This document shows, piece by piece, positions 9,430 to 18,280 of a DNA stretch of 64,000 bases. The stretch is from positions 1,650,920-1,714,919 of the forward strand of contig NZ_LR593887.1 of the NCBI RefSeq assembly GCF_901538355.1, given 5' to 3'. The translations under genes were made by a program, and so were the position numbers. Origin of the DNA: Tuwongella immobilis. GTDB lineage: Bacteria > Planctomycetota > Planctomycetia > Gemmatales > Gemmataceae. Under the pieces are notes generated by a model, which worked only from the letters and a program-made list of their open reading frames with translations, did no database searches and had not been told where the DNA came from. The first letter of the stretch is position 1, and each line of letters begins with the position of its first letter.

Positions 9430-11976
9430 TTATCGCGCGGTGTGGGGCGTGACCGGTTGGATGACTCGCTGCCGGAAACTCTCCACCGACAAGCCGTTGC
9501 GCATCGAACGCACCTCAATGGCTCCATGTTCGTCGGTTCGCCAGTAGGGGATTCCGGCCTGCAAGTAGACTTCGCCGGGAATGCGATTGCCGCGAGGCGA
9601 GCCTTGCGAAGAGATCACGAACCGCGGTCGTGCCCAGCGCAGCAGCTCTGCGGTGTTGCTGGTGTGGCTGCCGTGGTGCGGTGCCATCAGCACATCCACC
9701 GGGGCAATCGGCGTCGCCAGCAACCGACTCAGCCCAACTCCGTGAATATCGCCGGTCAGCAGCATGCGATGCTTCTGATGTCGAACTTCGAGCACCAGCG
9801 AATTGGCGTTGGCATCGCCGGGAACCCCCTCCGCCGGGGGATGCCGGACCAGCAGTTGCACGCCGCCCCAATCGATTTGTTCATCGCTGGCCAACCATTG
9901 GAGTGTCGCCCCACGGTTGGTCAATTCGGCCAAAACCCGTTGCACACCGGGCGTTTGCTTCTGTCGAAAGGTGGGCGAAAGATAGATTTGGCCCACCGAA
10001 AATCGGTCGAGCAGCGCCAACAAGCCGTTGAAGTGGTCGAGATCGGCATGAGACAAGATGACGCCGTCGATTCGAGCGATGCCCCGCTGCCACAAAAACG
10101 GCGCGACGGTGTAGCGAGTCAATTCCGGACCGCGTAATGCGCCGATATCGAAGAGAAAGACTCGGCCATCGGATGATTCCAAAACCGTGGCACTGCCGTG
10201 GCCAATCGATAATGCCGTCAGGCGCAATTCGTCGCGATCCACGGATAACGTCGTTCGGTGGAGTGCCATCAGCGTCAACATGGTCGCCGCGGTGATGCTC
10301 ACCGGGAGGATCCGACGCCGGGCAAGTTGCCGCAAGCGCACGGTGGCAGGCCAGAGCAGAAAGACTGCCACAACCACCAGCGAGCAGGCCACTAACAAGG
10401 TTGGCGGCGAGGGGACATACCAGGAACCACCGGGGAAGCGCATGCCCAGGCCGACAATCCAATCACTGATTCGCAGTCCTGCCCAAATCACCCCAGACAG
10501 CAACCAGTTCAACGGTCCAATCAGGCCACCGGAGAGCAGCAGGAGAAAGCCCGCGATCAGCGAAATCGACGTGGTCAGTACGAGAATCGGGCCAATCAGC
10601 AGGCTGATGGGGCTAAACAGGTGCGTCCAATTGGCGACAATCGGCGCGATGCCCACAAAGATCACCGCGTTGGCCAAGTAGCTCACGCGGATGACGTCAC
10701 CGAGTTTTCGCAGGGCGGTTTCCCACCCGCTGCGCTGCTCGGCGAGCAGTTCCTCCATGGCAGTCGGCTCCCGATTCGGGAGGACTCGCGGCAGGCCGCC
10801 AATCAGCATCGCCACCGCCAAAAACGACAGTTGACAGCCCGCCGTGAACGGGTCACTTGGCGACAGAATCAGCACCCCCAGCCAGGCAAAGGCGAAGGAA
10901 TTGACCGCCAATCCGTCGCGAATCAGCCAAATCCCGCCGGCCCAGGTGAGCACGATCAACGCCGCTCGCATCGACGATGGGCGACCACCCGTGAGAATCG
11001 CATAGGCCAGCAGAATCAGTGCGATCTGCAAGGCCCGACCGCGAGGTTGCATTCCGCACGCGGTGAGAACAATTCCCAGAAACCACCCCAACACGGCCAA
11101 ATGCTGGCCGGAAATCGCCAGCACATGAATCACCCCCGTGCGCAGGTACCCCTCCCACTGAGTCGGGGCGACCAGGCTGGTATCTCCCAGTAGCAGCGCG
11201 ATGGCCAACGGCGCAACATCGCTTGGCAGAATCACTTGCAGCAAATCTCGACAGCGTTCGCGGACACCATCCAGCAGGCTTTTGATGCCCCATCCGCCGG
11301 TGTGCCCCAGCCGGGTGACATCCGCCAGTTCTCGCACGCGCAGCGAACCGAGCGTGCCGAAATCGCGGGCCTGACTGCGCTCATCCAACTCGCCGGGATT
11401 CATCGGCGGTTGTGGACCGACGAGCGTGCCTCGCACTTGGACCCAATCCCCGACTCGGCAATCGTCCCATGCCGCGTAGACCGTCAGATTCACCCTGCCA
11501 TGCGATTCCTGCCAACCATCCGCAACCCGAATCTGCAACAAACTGGCCTGCACACGAGTGGATGCTGTTCGCGGCAAGGCGATCAGTTCGGGCATCTCGG
11601 GCGGGTGACTGATCCGCGGTGTCTCGCTCAGACGCAGCCGCGCTTCGATCGGCATCGGGCCGGATTCCAAGCGAACGGCCAAATCTGAATCCGACCGAAG
11701 TTGTTGCTGCATCTGATGATGCAATCCGCCGAGTGCGAAGACCCACAGCCAGAAAATCGCGGGAATTCCGGCTCGCCAACGGCGGAACGAGGCGATGAGC
11801 AGTGCGATGATGACGATCGCCAGGCCGGAGAGCCAAAGAGTCTGCCCCGGCGTCAGCGCCCGATCGCAGGCCACGCCCAGGGTGGCGGCCAGCGCCACCG
11901 GCACCAACGGCGCACGCACGACATTTTCCCAGGCAAACGCGGGGTAACGATTCCCCAGCGTCATGCGATCAGCCAT
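9430..11976 (-). CDS. comEC: ComEC/Rec2-family DNA uptake protein
   Basis: The 848-residue protein has the full ComEC layout. An N-terminal hydrophobic and OB-like part (1-230) is followed by the multi-helix Competence domain with TGVIHVLAISGQHL at 280-293. The C-terminus is a metallo-beta-lactamase domain: a GHGSATVLESSDG strand, the metal motif SHADLDHFNGL, LLTGDIHG and APHHGSHTSN. In competent bacteria ComEC forms the inner-membrane channel for single-stranded DNA, and its hydrolase domain may degrade the other strand. All usual metal ligands appear present. The start ATG 11976 overlaps the 3' end of the GNAT gene by 8 bp; a later ATG at 11964 is an alternative. Other competence genes are not in the window. 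Confidence 0.9.
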   Translation of the reverse strand: MADRMTLGNRYPAFAWENVVRAPLVPVALAATLGVACDRALTPGQTLWLSGLAIVIIALLIASFRRWRAGIPAIFWLWVFALGGLHHQMQQQLRSDSDLAVRLESGPMPIEARLRLSETPRISHPPEMPELIALPRTASTRVQASLLQIRVADGWQESHGRVNLTVYAAWDDCRVGDWVQVRGTLVGPQPPMNPGELDERSQARDFGTLGSLRVRELADVTRLGHTGGWGIKSLLDGVRERCRDLLQVILPSDVAPLAIALLLGDTSLVAPTQWEGYLRTGVIHVLAISGQHLAVLGWFLGIVLTACGMQPRGRALQIALILLAYAILTGGRPSSMRAALIVLTWAGGIWLIRDGLAVNSFAFAWLGVLILSPSDPFTAGCQLSFLAVAMLIGGLPRVLPNREPTAMEELLAEQRSGWETALRKLGDVIRVSYLANAVIFVGIAPIVANWTHLFSPISLLIGPILVLTTSISLIAGFLLLLSGGLIGPLNWLLSGVIWAGLRISDWIVGLGMRFPGGSWYVPSPPTLLVACSLVVVAVFLLWPATVRLRQLARRRILPVSITAATMLTLMALHRTTLSVDRDELRLTALSIGHGSATVLESSDGRVFLFDIGALRGPELTRYTVAPFLWQRGIARIDGVILSHADLDHFNGLLALLDRFSVGQIYLSPTFRQKQTPGVQRVLAELTNRGATLQWLASDEQIDWGGVQLLVRHPPAEGVPGDANANSLVLEVRHQKHRMLLTGDIHGVGLSRLLATPIAPVDVLMAPHHGSHTSNTAELLRWARPRFVISSQGSPRGNRIPGEVYLQAGIPYWRTDEHGAIEVRSMRNGLSVESFRQRVIQPVTPHTAR

Positions 11977-12466
11977 ACGGTTGTTCCATCAGCGGGGCTG
12001 GGAACCGAAGCGAGAAGATGATTTGATCGTCGCCGTTGGCGTAATAATCCGGGACGCGGGCTGCTTCGGCATAACCGCAACGTCGGTAGAATTCACGGGT
12101 TGCGGCGTAAGCCTCGGTGCCGGAGGTCTCGACCAGCAGCATTCGGCCCCCCTCGACGACAATGGCATCTTCTGCCTCGCGCAAGAGCTTTCGCCCGAAT
12201 CCACGCCCCTGATAGTCCGGATCGACGACAATCCAATACAGGTACCAACCACGATCGGTCATCGCGGCGGGTGCCCAGTAGCAAAAGCCAATCGGTTGGT
12301 CGTCCAGTTCCAGAGTGACGCAGCGGTGCCGCGACTCGTGGTTGACGGCGTGGTAATCATCAAGCACTTCCCGCAGCGTTTCCAATTCCAATGGGCGGAA
12401 CATTCGGGTGGCCTCGGTCAGCGCCACCAAGCGCGGGGTATCTTCGGGAAGGGTGGGACGGATCAT
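11969..12466 (-). CDS. GNAT-family N-acetyltransferase
   Basis: The protein has 165 residues and a single Gcn5-related acetyltransferase fold. The acetyl-CoA-binding motif A is clear: YWIVVDPDYQGRGFGRKLL, with the Q/RxxGxG signature. It is followed by LLVETSGTEAYAATREFY and RRCGYAEAARVPDYY, typical of motif B and the end of the fold. The substrate cannot be told from sequence. ATG 12466 has GGAG seven bases upstream. The gene lies first in a two-gene unit whose second gene is comEC, with an 8-bp overlap; a functional link is not implied. It is divergent from the Clp N-domain gene. Confidence 0.85.
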   Translation of the reverse strand: MIRPTLPEDTPRLVALTEATRMFRPLELETLREVLDDYHAVNHESRHRCVTLELDDQPIGFCYWAPAAMTDRGWYLYWIVVDPDYQGRGFGRKLLREAEDAIVVEGGRMLLVETSGTEAYAATREFYRRCGYAEAARVPDYYANGDDQIIFSLRFPAPLMEQPYG

Positions 12467-12661
12467 CCATGAACTCCCAACTGGAGCCTCGGCAAATCAA
12501 TGACAAGAATTTTTTAAGGACTTTTTCGAGAATTCAAGCGATTTCGGCATCAGATTCCAGGAATGCTTGAAGAAATCCGACAATCCCGCCTTGCGGATCG
12601 AAAGTCGGTGGGGCATAATCACGAAAAATGTGAGCCGTTGATCGTTCTAGGAAGCGATTCG

Positions 12662-13177
12662 ATGGACAACGCCGATCCATTCAATTCGGACATTTTTCAT
12701 CCCGGTGGCCGACTCCGGCTGGAACTGTTCGATGAAACCGCCATCACTGTTCTCCGAGAGATGATCGGGTTTACCCGATCCACCAATTGGGACAGTGTTC
12801 GCACCCCGCACCTATTCATGGGGTTGCTTGCCTCACCCGATGATGGCATCCGCAACTGGGGCCGACGATTGCGGACTGATCTTCCCTGCCTGCTCGAACA
12901 ATTCTGCGATTTGTTCTATCAGAATGTGGATGACCCCGACGCGATCATTGTCTTGAACCGTGAATTCCTTTCCGACAATGTGATTCATCTGCTTCGCCAA
13001 GCCCATCACCGCTGTCAGCAAGGAAATCGCTCGAAAATTCTCCCCATCGACCTATTGATCTGCCTGTTCACCACGCCGGGGAGTATTGTGGCGGGATGCT
13101 TTGAGCAGATTGGCATGACCGCCGCCAAACTCACCGAATTGGCCGTGATGGCCGAACTCACAACCAGCAAGAGTTGA
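12662..13177 (+). CDS. stand-alone Clp N-domain (double Clp_N repeat) protein
   Basis: The 171-residue protein reads as two Clp_N-type repeats without an AAA+ motor. Repeat 1 (about residues 22-75) has ETAITVLREMIGFTRS and TPHLFMGLLASPDDG. Repeat 2 (about 103-160) has NVIHLLRQAHHRC and LPIDLLICLFTTPGS. In ClpA and ClpC this domain binds adaptors and substrates; ClpS-like or Clp-decoy roles for solitary copies are conceivable but unproven. The start ATG 12662 has AGGAAG seven bases upstream. Frame-open sequence before it lacks similarity. Transcription should stop directly after the gene because its stop codon lies in the stem of a strong terminator. Confidence 0.7.
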   Translation: MDNADPFNSDIFHPGGRLRLELFDETAITVLREMIGFTRSTNWDSVRTPHLFMGLLASPDDGIRNWGRRLRTDLPCLLEQFCDLFYQNVDDPDAIIVLNREFLSDNVIHLLRQAHHRCQQGNRSKILPIDLLICLFTTPGSIVAGCFEQIGMTAAKLTELAVMAELTTSKS

Positions 13178-13211
13178 TCCAGTTTGCCCGACCGGATCAA
13201 CTCTTTTTTTT
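13169..13211 (+). terminator. Rho-independent terminator of the Clp N-domain gene
   Basis: A perfect stem of at least 11 bp (13170-13180 with 13194-13204) encloses a 13-base loop and runs straight into eight T residues at 13204-13211. The TGA stop codon of the preceding gene (13175-13177) is inside the left arm. Confidence 0.92.
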
Positions 13212-13347
13212 GGCGCACCTCTCCCAACCGATACGTGGCGCAGTTTTCGCAATCGTTTTTGAAATTGGACTCAAGATTCGCTCTAGGGAATCGCATTCCG
13301 CTCAACGTACAATCGACGCAGGTGAACGTCCTGCTTCGAGGTGTCCC

Positions 13348-14532
13348 ATGCGATTTCGCAAAATTACCATCGTTACGTTAGCAGTGCTGATGCTGCTCGG
13401 TGCGATCGGGTGCCGAAAGGGAGCAAACCGTCGGCAATCGCCGAACGATCTCCCCCCCGGAGCGGTGATCGGTCCACCCGTGACCACGCTCCCGCCCGGT
13501 GTGCAGCCCAATACGCCGTTCCAAGGGTTGCCGCCATCGGCTCCCAATGGTGCTCCCGGTGCCCCACCGCTGGCACCGCCGCCCAGTTCGGGATTGCTCC
13601 CGCCGGGCAGTGTGCCGCCCAGTTCCAGCTTCAATGGTCGGCAGCCGGAAGTGCTGATGCCGTCCGCGCCGCCATCCGGCGTGATGCCGTCGGGGAATTC
13701 GCAGCAAAATCGATCGCTTTCGCCGCCGATTGGCCGGGCGAATGATCCCGCAGTGCAATTGCTGCGGCCTGAATTTTCGACTCCGAATGTGACTCCATCG
13801 CCGAATCGCGGGGAAGTGGCAACGCTGTTCCCGCCGGATCGGGATTACATCGCCGCCGCATCGCCCGCCGTTAGCGAGTTTGCACCGCCGCCCGCCGCCA
13901 AACCGCCGGCTGGGGAAGTGGATCCAAACCAATCGCCGACCGCGCCATCGGCACCCAAACCGGATGCCTTCGCTCAGCAGTCTCCGCCGATGCCCACGAA
14001 TCCAGTCGATTCGTTCAGCAACGACGGCCGATTGCCCGCGCAGAAAGACATCACCGGGGAAATGCAGTTCGATGGCTTCCCGGTCGGCATCCCGGAATTC
14101 ACGCAGGTCAAACCCGGCGTCTTCTCCGGTCGAAAGCCCGATCCGGATGGCATGGAATGGCTTGCGAAGAACAAGTTCCGCACCGTTGTCTGGCTGCATA
14201 AGCCCGGCGAAGATGTCGAAGCGGTTCGCAAAGAGACGACTGCCGCTGGGCTGAAGTTCGAATCGTTCGTGGTCGATCCCGCGAAACTCGAAACCCCCAT
14301 GGTCGAACGGTTCCATCGATTGGTGACGCAGACGAGCGTGCAGCCGATCTTTGTTTGCGATCAAAATGGCGTATTGGCCGGTGGAATGTGGTTTGTCCAC
14401 TTGCGGCAGATTGATCTGCTTGGCGAAGATGAAGCCCGGATTCGGGCAGGTCGGCTCGGACTGCGGGAGCAGGGCGACGCCGAACAATCGCAACTGTGGA
14501 TCAGCCTGCGACGCTACCTCGCCCAAGGCTAA
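13348..14532 (+). CDS. Pro-rich lipoprotein with degenerate dual-specificity-phosphatase-like domain
   Basis: The 394-residue protein has a lipoprotein-like signal (residues 1-22, ending AIGC), a long low-complexity Pro/Ser/Ala-rich region (~23-235), and a C-terminal domain (~240-394) that looks like a cysteine phosphatase fold. The strand FRTVVWLHKPGED matches the family, and VQPIFVCDQNGVLAGGMW sits where the catalytic loop should be. There Cys337 is followed by five residues and then Leu343 rather than Arg, so catalysis is unlikely. The start ATG 13348 has GAGG six bases before it and places the signal peptide at the N-terminus. tenA follows after 16 bp, perhaps on the same transcript. Confidence 0.72.
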   Translation: MRFRKITIVTLAVLMLLGAIGCRKGANRRQSPNDLPPGAVIGPPVTTLPPGVQPNTPFQGLPPSAPNGAPGAPPLAPPPSSGLLPPGSVPPSSSFNGRQPEVLMPSAPPSGVMPSGNSQQNRSLSPPIGRANDPAVQLLRPEFSTPNVTPSPNRGEVATLFPPDRDYIAAASPAVSEFAPPPAAKPPAGEVDPNQSPTAPSAPKPDAFAQQSPPMPTNPVDSFSNDGRLPAQKDITGEMQFDGFPVGIPEFTQVKPGVFSGRKPDPDGMEWLAKNKFRTVVWLHKPGEDVEAVRKETTAAGLKFESFVVDPAKLETPMVERFHRLVTQTSVQPIFVCDQNGVLAGGMWFVHLRQIDLLGEDEARIRAGRLGLREQGDAEQSQLWISLRRYLAQG

Positions 14533-14548
14533 TGCGACTGAGGATGAC

Positions 14549-15220
14549 ATGACCGAACGATTTTCGCAAGTCGTTCGCCAACAAGCGGATGCGATCTGGG
14601 AATCCCAGCACTCGCATCCGTTTGTTCGTGGACTGGGGACGGCCGAACTCCCGTTGCCGTGCTTTCAATATTGGCTGGTGCAGGATTACCGATTTCTCAT
14701 CGACTACGCCCGATTGCTCGGCCTGGGCATTGCGCGGGCCAGCGACTTGGCGACGATGACCCAATTTGCCGAACTCACCCGCACCATCCTCTCCGTGGAA
14801 ATGACCCTGCATCGCTCGTATGCCGCGCAGTTCGGAATCAGCACAAGTCAGCTCGAAAGCACTCCCAAGTCGCCTGCCACTCAGGCTTACACCGACTTTC
14901 TGATTCGCACGGCGACTTGTGCCGACTTTGGCGAGCTAGTCGCCGCGTTGTTGCCGTGCATGTGGGGCTTCAGCGAAATCGGGCAGCGACTTGCCCAACA
15001 GCCCGCCGTGCCTAACAATCCCTATGCCGATTGGATTCGCACGTATGCGGACCCAGAATTCGCCCAACTCGCCCAGTGGTGCTGCGGGTTGTTCGACCGA
15101 CTCGCATCCGAGGCCGGCGAAAGTGGTCGTCTCCGGATGGCGGAAGCGTTTTTGACTTCCAGCCGGTTGGAATGGTGGTTCTGGGACGCCGCCTGGAAAC
15201 TTGAAACCTGGCCCATTTGA
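14549..15220 (+). CDS. tenA: TenA-family thiaminase II / aminopyrimidine aminohydrolase
   Basis: The 223-residue all-helical protein is of the usual TenA length. It carries the conserved Asp46 in WLVQDYRFL, Tyr114 in TQAYTDFLI, the catalytic Cys137 in LLPCMWGFSEIG, and a late Glu208 in SRLEWWFWDAAW. TenA hydrolyses aminopyrimidine breakdown products of thiamine to HMP, which ThiD then phosphorylates. That pairing is exactly what is seen here, since thiD begins 14 bp downstream. ATG 14549 has GAGGA upstream. I saw no TPP riboswitch before it. The preceding lipoprotein gene ends 16 bp upstream. Confidence 0.93.
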   Translation: MTERFSQVVRQQADAIWESQHSHPFVRGLGTAELPLPCFQYWLVQDYRFLIDYARLLGLGIARASDLATMTQFAELTRTILSVEMTLHRSYAAQFGISTSQLESTPKSPATQAYTDFLIRTATCADFGELVAALLPCMWGFSEIGQRLAQQPAVPNNPYADWIRTYADPEFAQLAQWCCGLFDRLASEAGESGRLRMAEAFLTSSRLEWWFWDAAWKLETWPI

Positions 15221-15234
15221 AGTGAGTGGTTCGC

Positions 15235-16038
15235 ATGAGTCGTGCGCGTGTGTTGGTGATTGCCGGGTCGGATTCCAGCGGCGGCGCCGGGATTCAAGCC
15301 GATCTGAAGACCGTCAGCATTCTGGGCGGCTTCGGCATGACCGCCATCACCGCGCTGACTGCTCAAAATACAACCGGAGTCTTCGGCGTTCTGCCCATCG
15401 ATCCGGCGTTCGTGATTCAGCAGATCGATGTTTGTTTGAGCGATATCGGCTTTGATGCGGTCAAGACCGGCATGCTGGCGAGTGTGCCGCTCATCGAGGC
15501 GATTGCCGACGCGCTGCAACGTCAAGTGACGCAACCAGTTGTGGTTGATCCGGTGATGATTGCCAAGAGCGGTGCCCCGTTGTTGGCCGATGATGCGGTA
15601 GGGGCAGTGATTCGCCGCATGGTGCCGTTGGCGACGATGCTGACGCCGAATTTGCACGAGGCGGAGCGGCTCACCGGTCGGACGATCCGCACCCCCGACC
15701 AGATCCGCGAGGCAGCCCAGGCGCTGCTGGATTTGGGGGCGAAAGCCGTTGTCATCAAGGCTGGGCATCGGCCCGAATTCGAGCAAGATTGCTTTACGGA
15801 TGGGCGAGATTGGCTGACGTTGCCGACCAAGCGAATTGACACAACCCGCACGCATGGAACGGGTTGCATCTTCGCCTCCGCCATTGCGACGGGCTTGGCA
15901 CAGAGGATGCCGCTGGTGGATGCAGTGAATCGGGCGAAGCGATTCATCCAACGGGCGATTGAGCAAGCGTTGCCGTTCGGCGCCGGGCGAAGTCCGGCTG
16001 ACCCGATTGCCGCGATTGGCACCGATCAGATCATGTAG
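15235..16038 (+). CDS. thiD: hydroxymethylpyrimidine/phosphomethylpyrimidine kinase
   Basis: ThiD phosphorylates HMP and then HMP-phosphate for thiamine synthesis or salvage, and works in the cytoplasm. The 267-residue ribokinase-fold protein shows the N-terminal GSDSSGGAGIQADLKT substrate loop, VVVDPVMIAKSG, and the ATP/anion-hole motif THGTGCIFASAIATG with the family cysteine. The start ATG 15235 (MSRARVLVIAGSD) is preferred over a GTG nine bases upstream because it fits the family N-terminus. It is adjacent to tenA, giving a two-gene salvage unit. The 3' end overlaps the convergent alpha/beta hydrolase gene by 13 bp. Confidence 0.94.
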   Translation: MSRARVLVIAGSDSSGGAGIQADLKTVSILGGFGMTAITALTAQNTTGVFGVLPIDPAFVIQQIDVCLSDIGFDAVKTGMLASVPLIEAIADALQRQVTQPVVVDPVMIAKSGAPLLADDAVGAVIRRMVPLATMLTPNLHEAERLTGRTIRTPDQIREAAQALLDLGAKAVVIKAGHRPEFEQDCFTDGRDWLTLPTKRIDTTRTHGTGCIFASAIATGLAQRMPLVDAVNRAKRFIQRAIEQALPFGAGRSPADPIAAIGTDQIM

Positions 16039-16829
16039 TCCGGTGTGACGCCGGCGCTGTAGCGTTTGTCTTCAAAGAATTGGCAGATCGATTCGGCGAT
16101 CATTCGCTTGTGGATGGTTAGCCGATGGTCGCCATCTTTGATGAGCCGCAACTCCACATTCGGGGTCGGCACCCGATCGATCATATCCAGGCTGATGGAG
16201 TAGGGCACCGTGGCATCGGCCATGCCATGGAAAATCAGCGTCGGATGCATCCAGCGTGCGTACAATTCGTCCAGCGGAAACAGATCGATTTCGTGGACGA
16301 GATCGTAGCTTAACTCCACATCCAGAAAGGCGTTGCGGAACCGCATGCGTCCGGTGGTTCGCCACTGTTCGCGTTCCTGTTCGGAGAGGCAATCCCAACG
16401 ATTGGTCAAGAATCGGAATGCCGGCGCGAGCAGGGCGAGTCCGGAGACGCGTTCCGGTCGGCGGATTGCGTACCAACTACTGGCGAATCCGCCCATGCTG
16501 GAACCGAAGAGGCCCAAGCGATGGATGCCGCGGCGGCTGAGGGCGGTTGCAATCGCATCGAGGTCGTTGAGCAGCCCGCTTGCCCGCAAATCGAGCATGG
16601 TGCCCGAAGATCGACCATGCCCACGGAAATCGAAACTGGCACAGGTCCAACCTCGTCGGGCACAAGCGTCGTGCATGGCGGCGACTTTCTCACCCCCGCG
16701 ATAGCTGCCCCAACCATGCACGCAGAGAATCGCAAACCCGCTGGAATCGCCGCTGGAAGACAAATCCCCCTCCAAAAACTGACCATTTTCCAGAGGAATT
16801 TGCATCACTTCCCAGTTGCGAATGCTCAT
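16026..16829 (-). CDS. alpha/beta-hydrolase
   Basis: A 267-residue alpha/beta-hydrolase without signal peptide. The nucleophile elbow is GSSMGG, with Ser111. The oxyanion region is VHGWGSYRGG near residue 37, ASFDFRGHGRSSG follows it, the likely acid is the Asp in HGMADATVPY, and the base is the His in KDGDHRLTIH. The combination resembles serine aminopeptidase/acylglycerol-lipase-like hydrolases, but the substrate is not predictable. ATG 16829 follows AAGGAG by four bases and overlaps the TGA of the upstream propeller gene as ATGA, so the two are translationally coupled. Confidence 0.85.
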   Translation of the reverse strand: MSIRNWEVMQIPLENGQFLEGDLSSSGDSSGFAILCVHGWGSYRGGEKVAAMHDACARRGWTCASFDFRGHGRSSGTMLDLRASGLLNDLDAIATALSRRGIHRLGLFGSSMGGFASSWYAIRRPERVSGLALLAPAFRFLTNRWDCLSEQEREQWRTTGRMRFRNAFLDVELSYDLVHEIDLFPLDELYARWMHPTLIFHGMADATVPYSISLDMIDRVPTPNVELRLIKDGDHRLTIHKRMIAESICQFFEDKRYSAGVTPDYMI

Positions 16830-18268
16830 TCGTTCTCCTTGGCGATTCCGAAGCAATACAGCGTCGATTGGGTGCGCAGATAGATGCGGCCATCCACAAT
16901 CGCGGGGGTGGCCAGGGCATCATCCGGGAATTTCGCTTGGCTGAGCACATCCCAATCGCCCGACGCTTGGATGATCGAGAGGTGCCCGCGTTCACTCAAT
17001 GCAAAAATCTTGCCATCGCCCAACACCAGCGAAGCGTAATAATTTGCCGATCCAAAAATCCGTTCGCTTTTGACGATTGTACCAGTCTTGGCGTTGATCG
17101 ACGTGAACAGACCGCCGTTTTTCACGAAAAACAGATGGCCCGCCGCGAAGACCGGCGATGGGACATACGGCAGGGCTTTGGATTGTTCCCACAGCACATG
17201 CGAATCGGTAATGTCGCCGCTGCCGCCGGGCTTGACCGCGACCAGCCGATTCTTGGAATCTTGGAAAATCTTCCGCATCGCGGAATATTCATCGGCGGAA
17301 ATTTTCCCGTCCTTGTTACGGTCCAACTGCGTGAAGCGGTCTTTCAGCGGCCCGTTCGGAACTTCGCTCTCTTCGAGTGCCCCGTTGCCGTTGGCGTCGC
17401 GGGTTTGCAACATGGTTTCCACCGGCGGCACATCAATGCGCTCTCCGGCATCCCCACCGGGCGACCATGCGGGCAGAAACAGTGTGCCATCTGGCCCAAT
17501 CAGCGGCGACATGTTCACAATCCGAGACATGCCACGAACCGTCCAGGCTTCGCGACCGGTGTCGAAATCGTAGCCAATCGCGCGCAGTGTGCCCACCACC
17601 ACGATTTGCCGTTTTCCGGCGTTGTTCCAAATCACCGGCGTGGCATAATTGCGCGGAAATTCGCTGCGGTCAGTCGTCCAAATCGTGCGGCCCGTCTTCT
17701 TATCCAGCGCCATCAAGAACGAGCCATTGTCGTGATCCTGGCTGAGAATCACACGATCTTCGACGATTAACGGCGATGTCCCGGCCCCGAATTCGTTCGG
17801 GAATGGGCCAAACGGACGATGCCAAAGCGGGGTCCCATCATGATCGTACGCATAGAGACCGGATGATCCGAAAAAGGCAACGACGATCTCGGAATCGGCG
17901 GCGGGAGTGGCTTGGGCATAGCTGCCAATGCTGTGGATTTTCTCAAGTTTGGCTGCCGGCGCGAGCCGTTCCCAAAGGACTTTGCCCGTCGCACGATCCA
18001 AACCCAGCGTGAATTGTTTCCCGTCGCGGTCGGCGGTCAAAAAAATGCGTTTCCCAACGACAATCGGCGACGAAATTCCCTTGGGAATGCGAGTCTGCCA
18101 AATCACATTGTCGGTGGGGCTGATCTTCTGCGGCAGTGTCGCGGCATCCGGGGCAGTGGCGGAGCCATTTGGACCACGGAATTGCGGCCAATCTCCCGCC
18201 AGGGCCGACAGCGTGCTCAAGCTGCCCAAGCCGAGTGCCAAAAGTGCTCGACGCAGTGAAATCGACAT
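16826..18268 (-). CDS. exported PQQ-like beta-propeller protein with inserted EF-hand pair
   Basis: The 480-residue protein starts with a signal peptide (SLRRALLALGLGSLSTLSALA). It continues with DWPQFRGPNG, the standard opening of planctomycete PQQ-like propellers, and several propeller blades of the form LDRATGKVLWE and LDKKTGRTIWTT. About two-thirds along, an insertion holds two EF-hand loops, RDANGNGALEESE and LDRNKDGKISADEY, which probably bind calcium. PQQ-ligand residues cannot be confirmed by eye; many such proteins are non-enzymatic. ATG 18268 is used; a TTG two codons earlier is possible. It is the middle gene of DUF1501, propeller, alpha/beta hydrolase, separated from DUF1501 by 12 bp. 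Confidence 0.87.
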   Translation of the reverse strand: MSISLRRALLALGLGSLSTLSALAGDWPQFRGPNGSATAPDAATLPQKISPTDNVIWQTRIPKGISSPIVVGKRIFLTADRDGKQFTLGLDRATGKVLWERLAPAAKLEKIHSIGSYAQATPAADSEIVVAFFGSSGLYAYDHDGTPLWHRPFGPFPNEFGAGTSPLIVEDRVILSQDHDNGSFLMALDKKTGRTIWTTDRSEFPRNYATPVIWNNAGKRQIVVVGTLRAIGYDFDTGREAWTVRGMSRIVNMSPLIGPDGTLFLPAWSPGGDAGERIDVPPVETMLQTRDANGNGALEESEVPNGPLKDRFTQLDRNKDGKISADEYSAMRKIFQDSKNRLVAVKPGGSGDITDSHVLWEQSKALPYVPSPVFAAGHLFFVKNGGLFTSINAKTGTIVKSERIFGSANYYASLVLGDGKIFALSERGHLSIIQASGDWDVLSQAKFPDDALATPAIVDGRIYLRTQSTLYCFGIAKENE

Positions 18269-18280
18269 ATGCAATCTCGC

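Noticed and set aside
14351-14548. upstream extension of tenA as part of the protein
   Set aside because: It overlaps the end of the lipoprotein gene in another frame and adds no TenA sequence; ATG 14549 has its own binding site.
14520-14560. TPP riboswitch before tenA-thiD
   Set aside because: Only 16 bp separate tenA from the previous gene, and no thi-box pattern was seen there.
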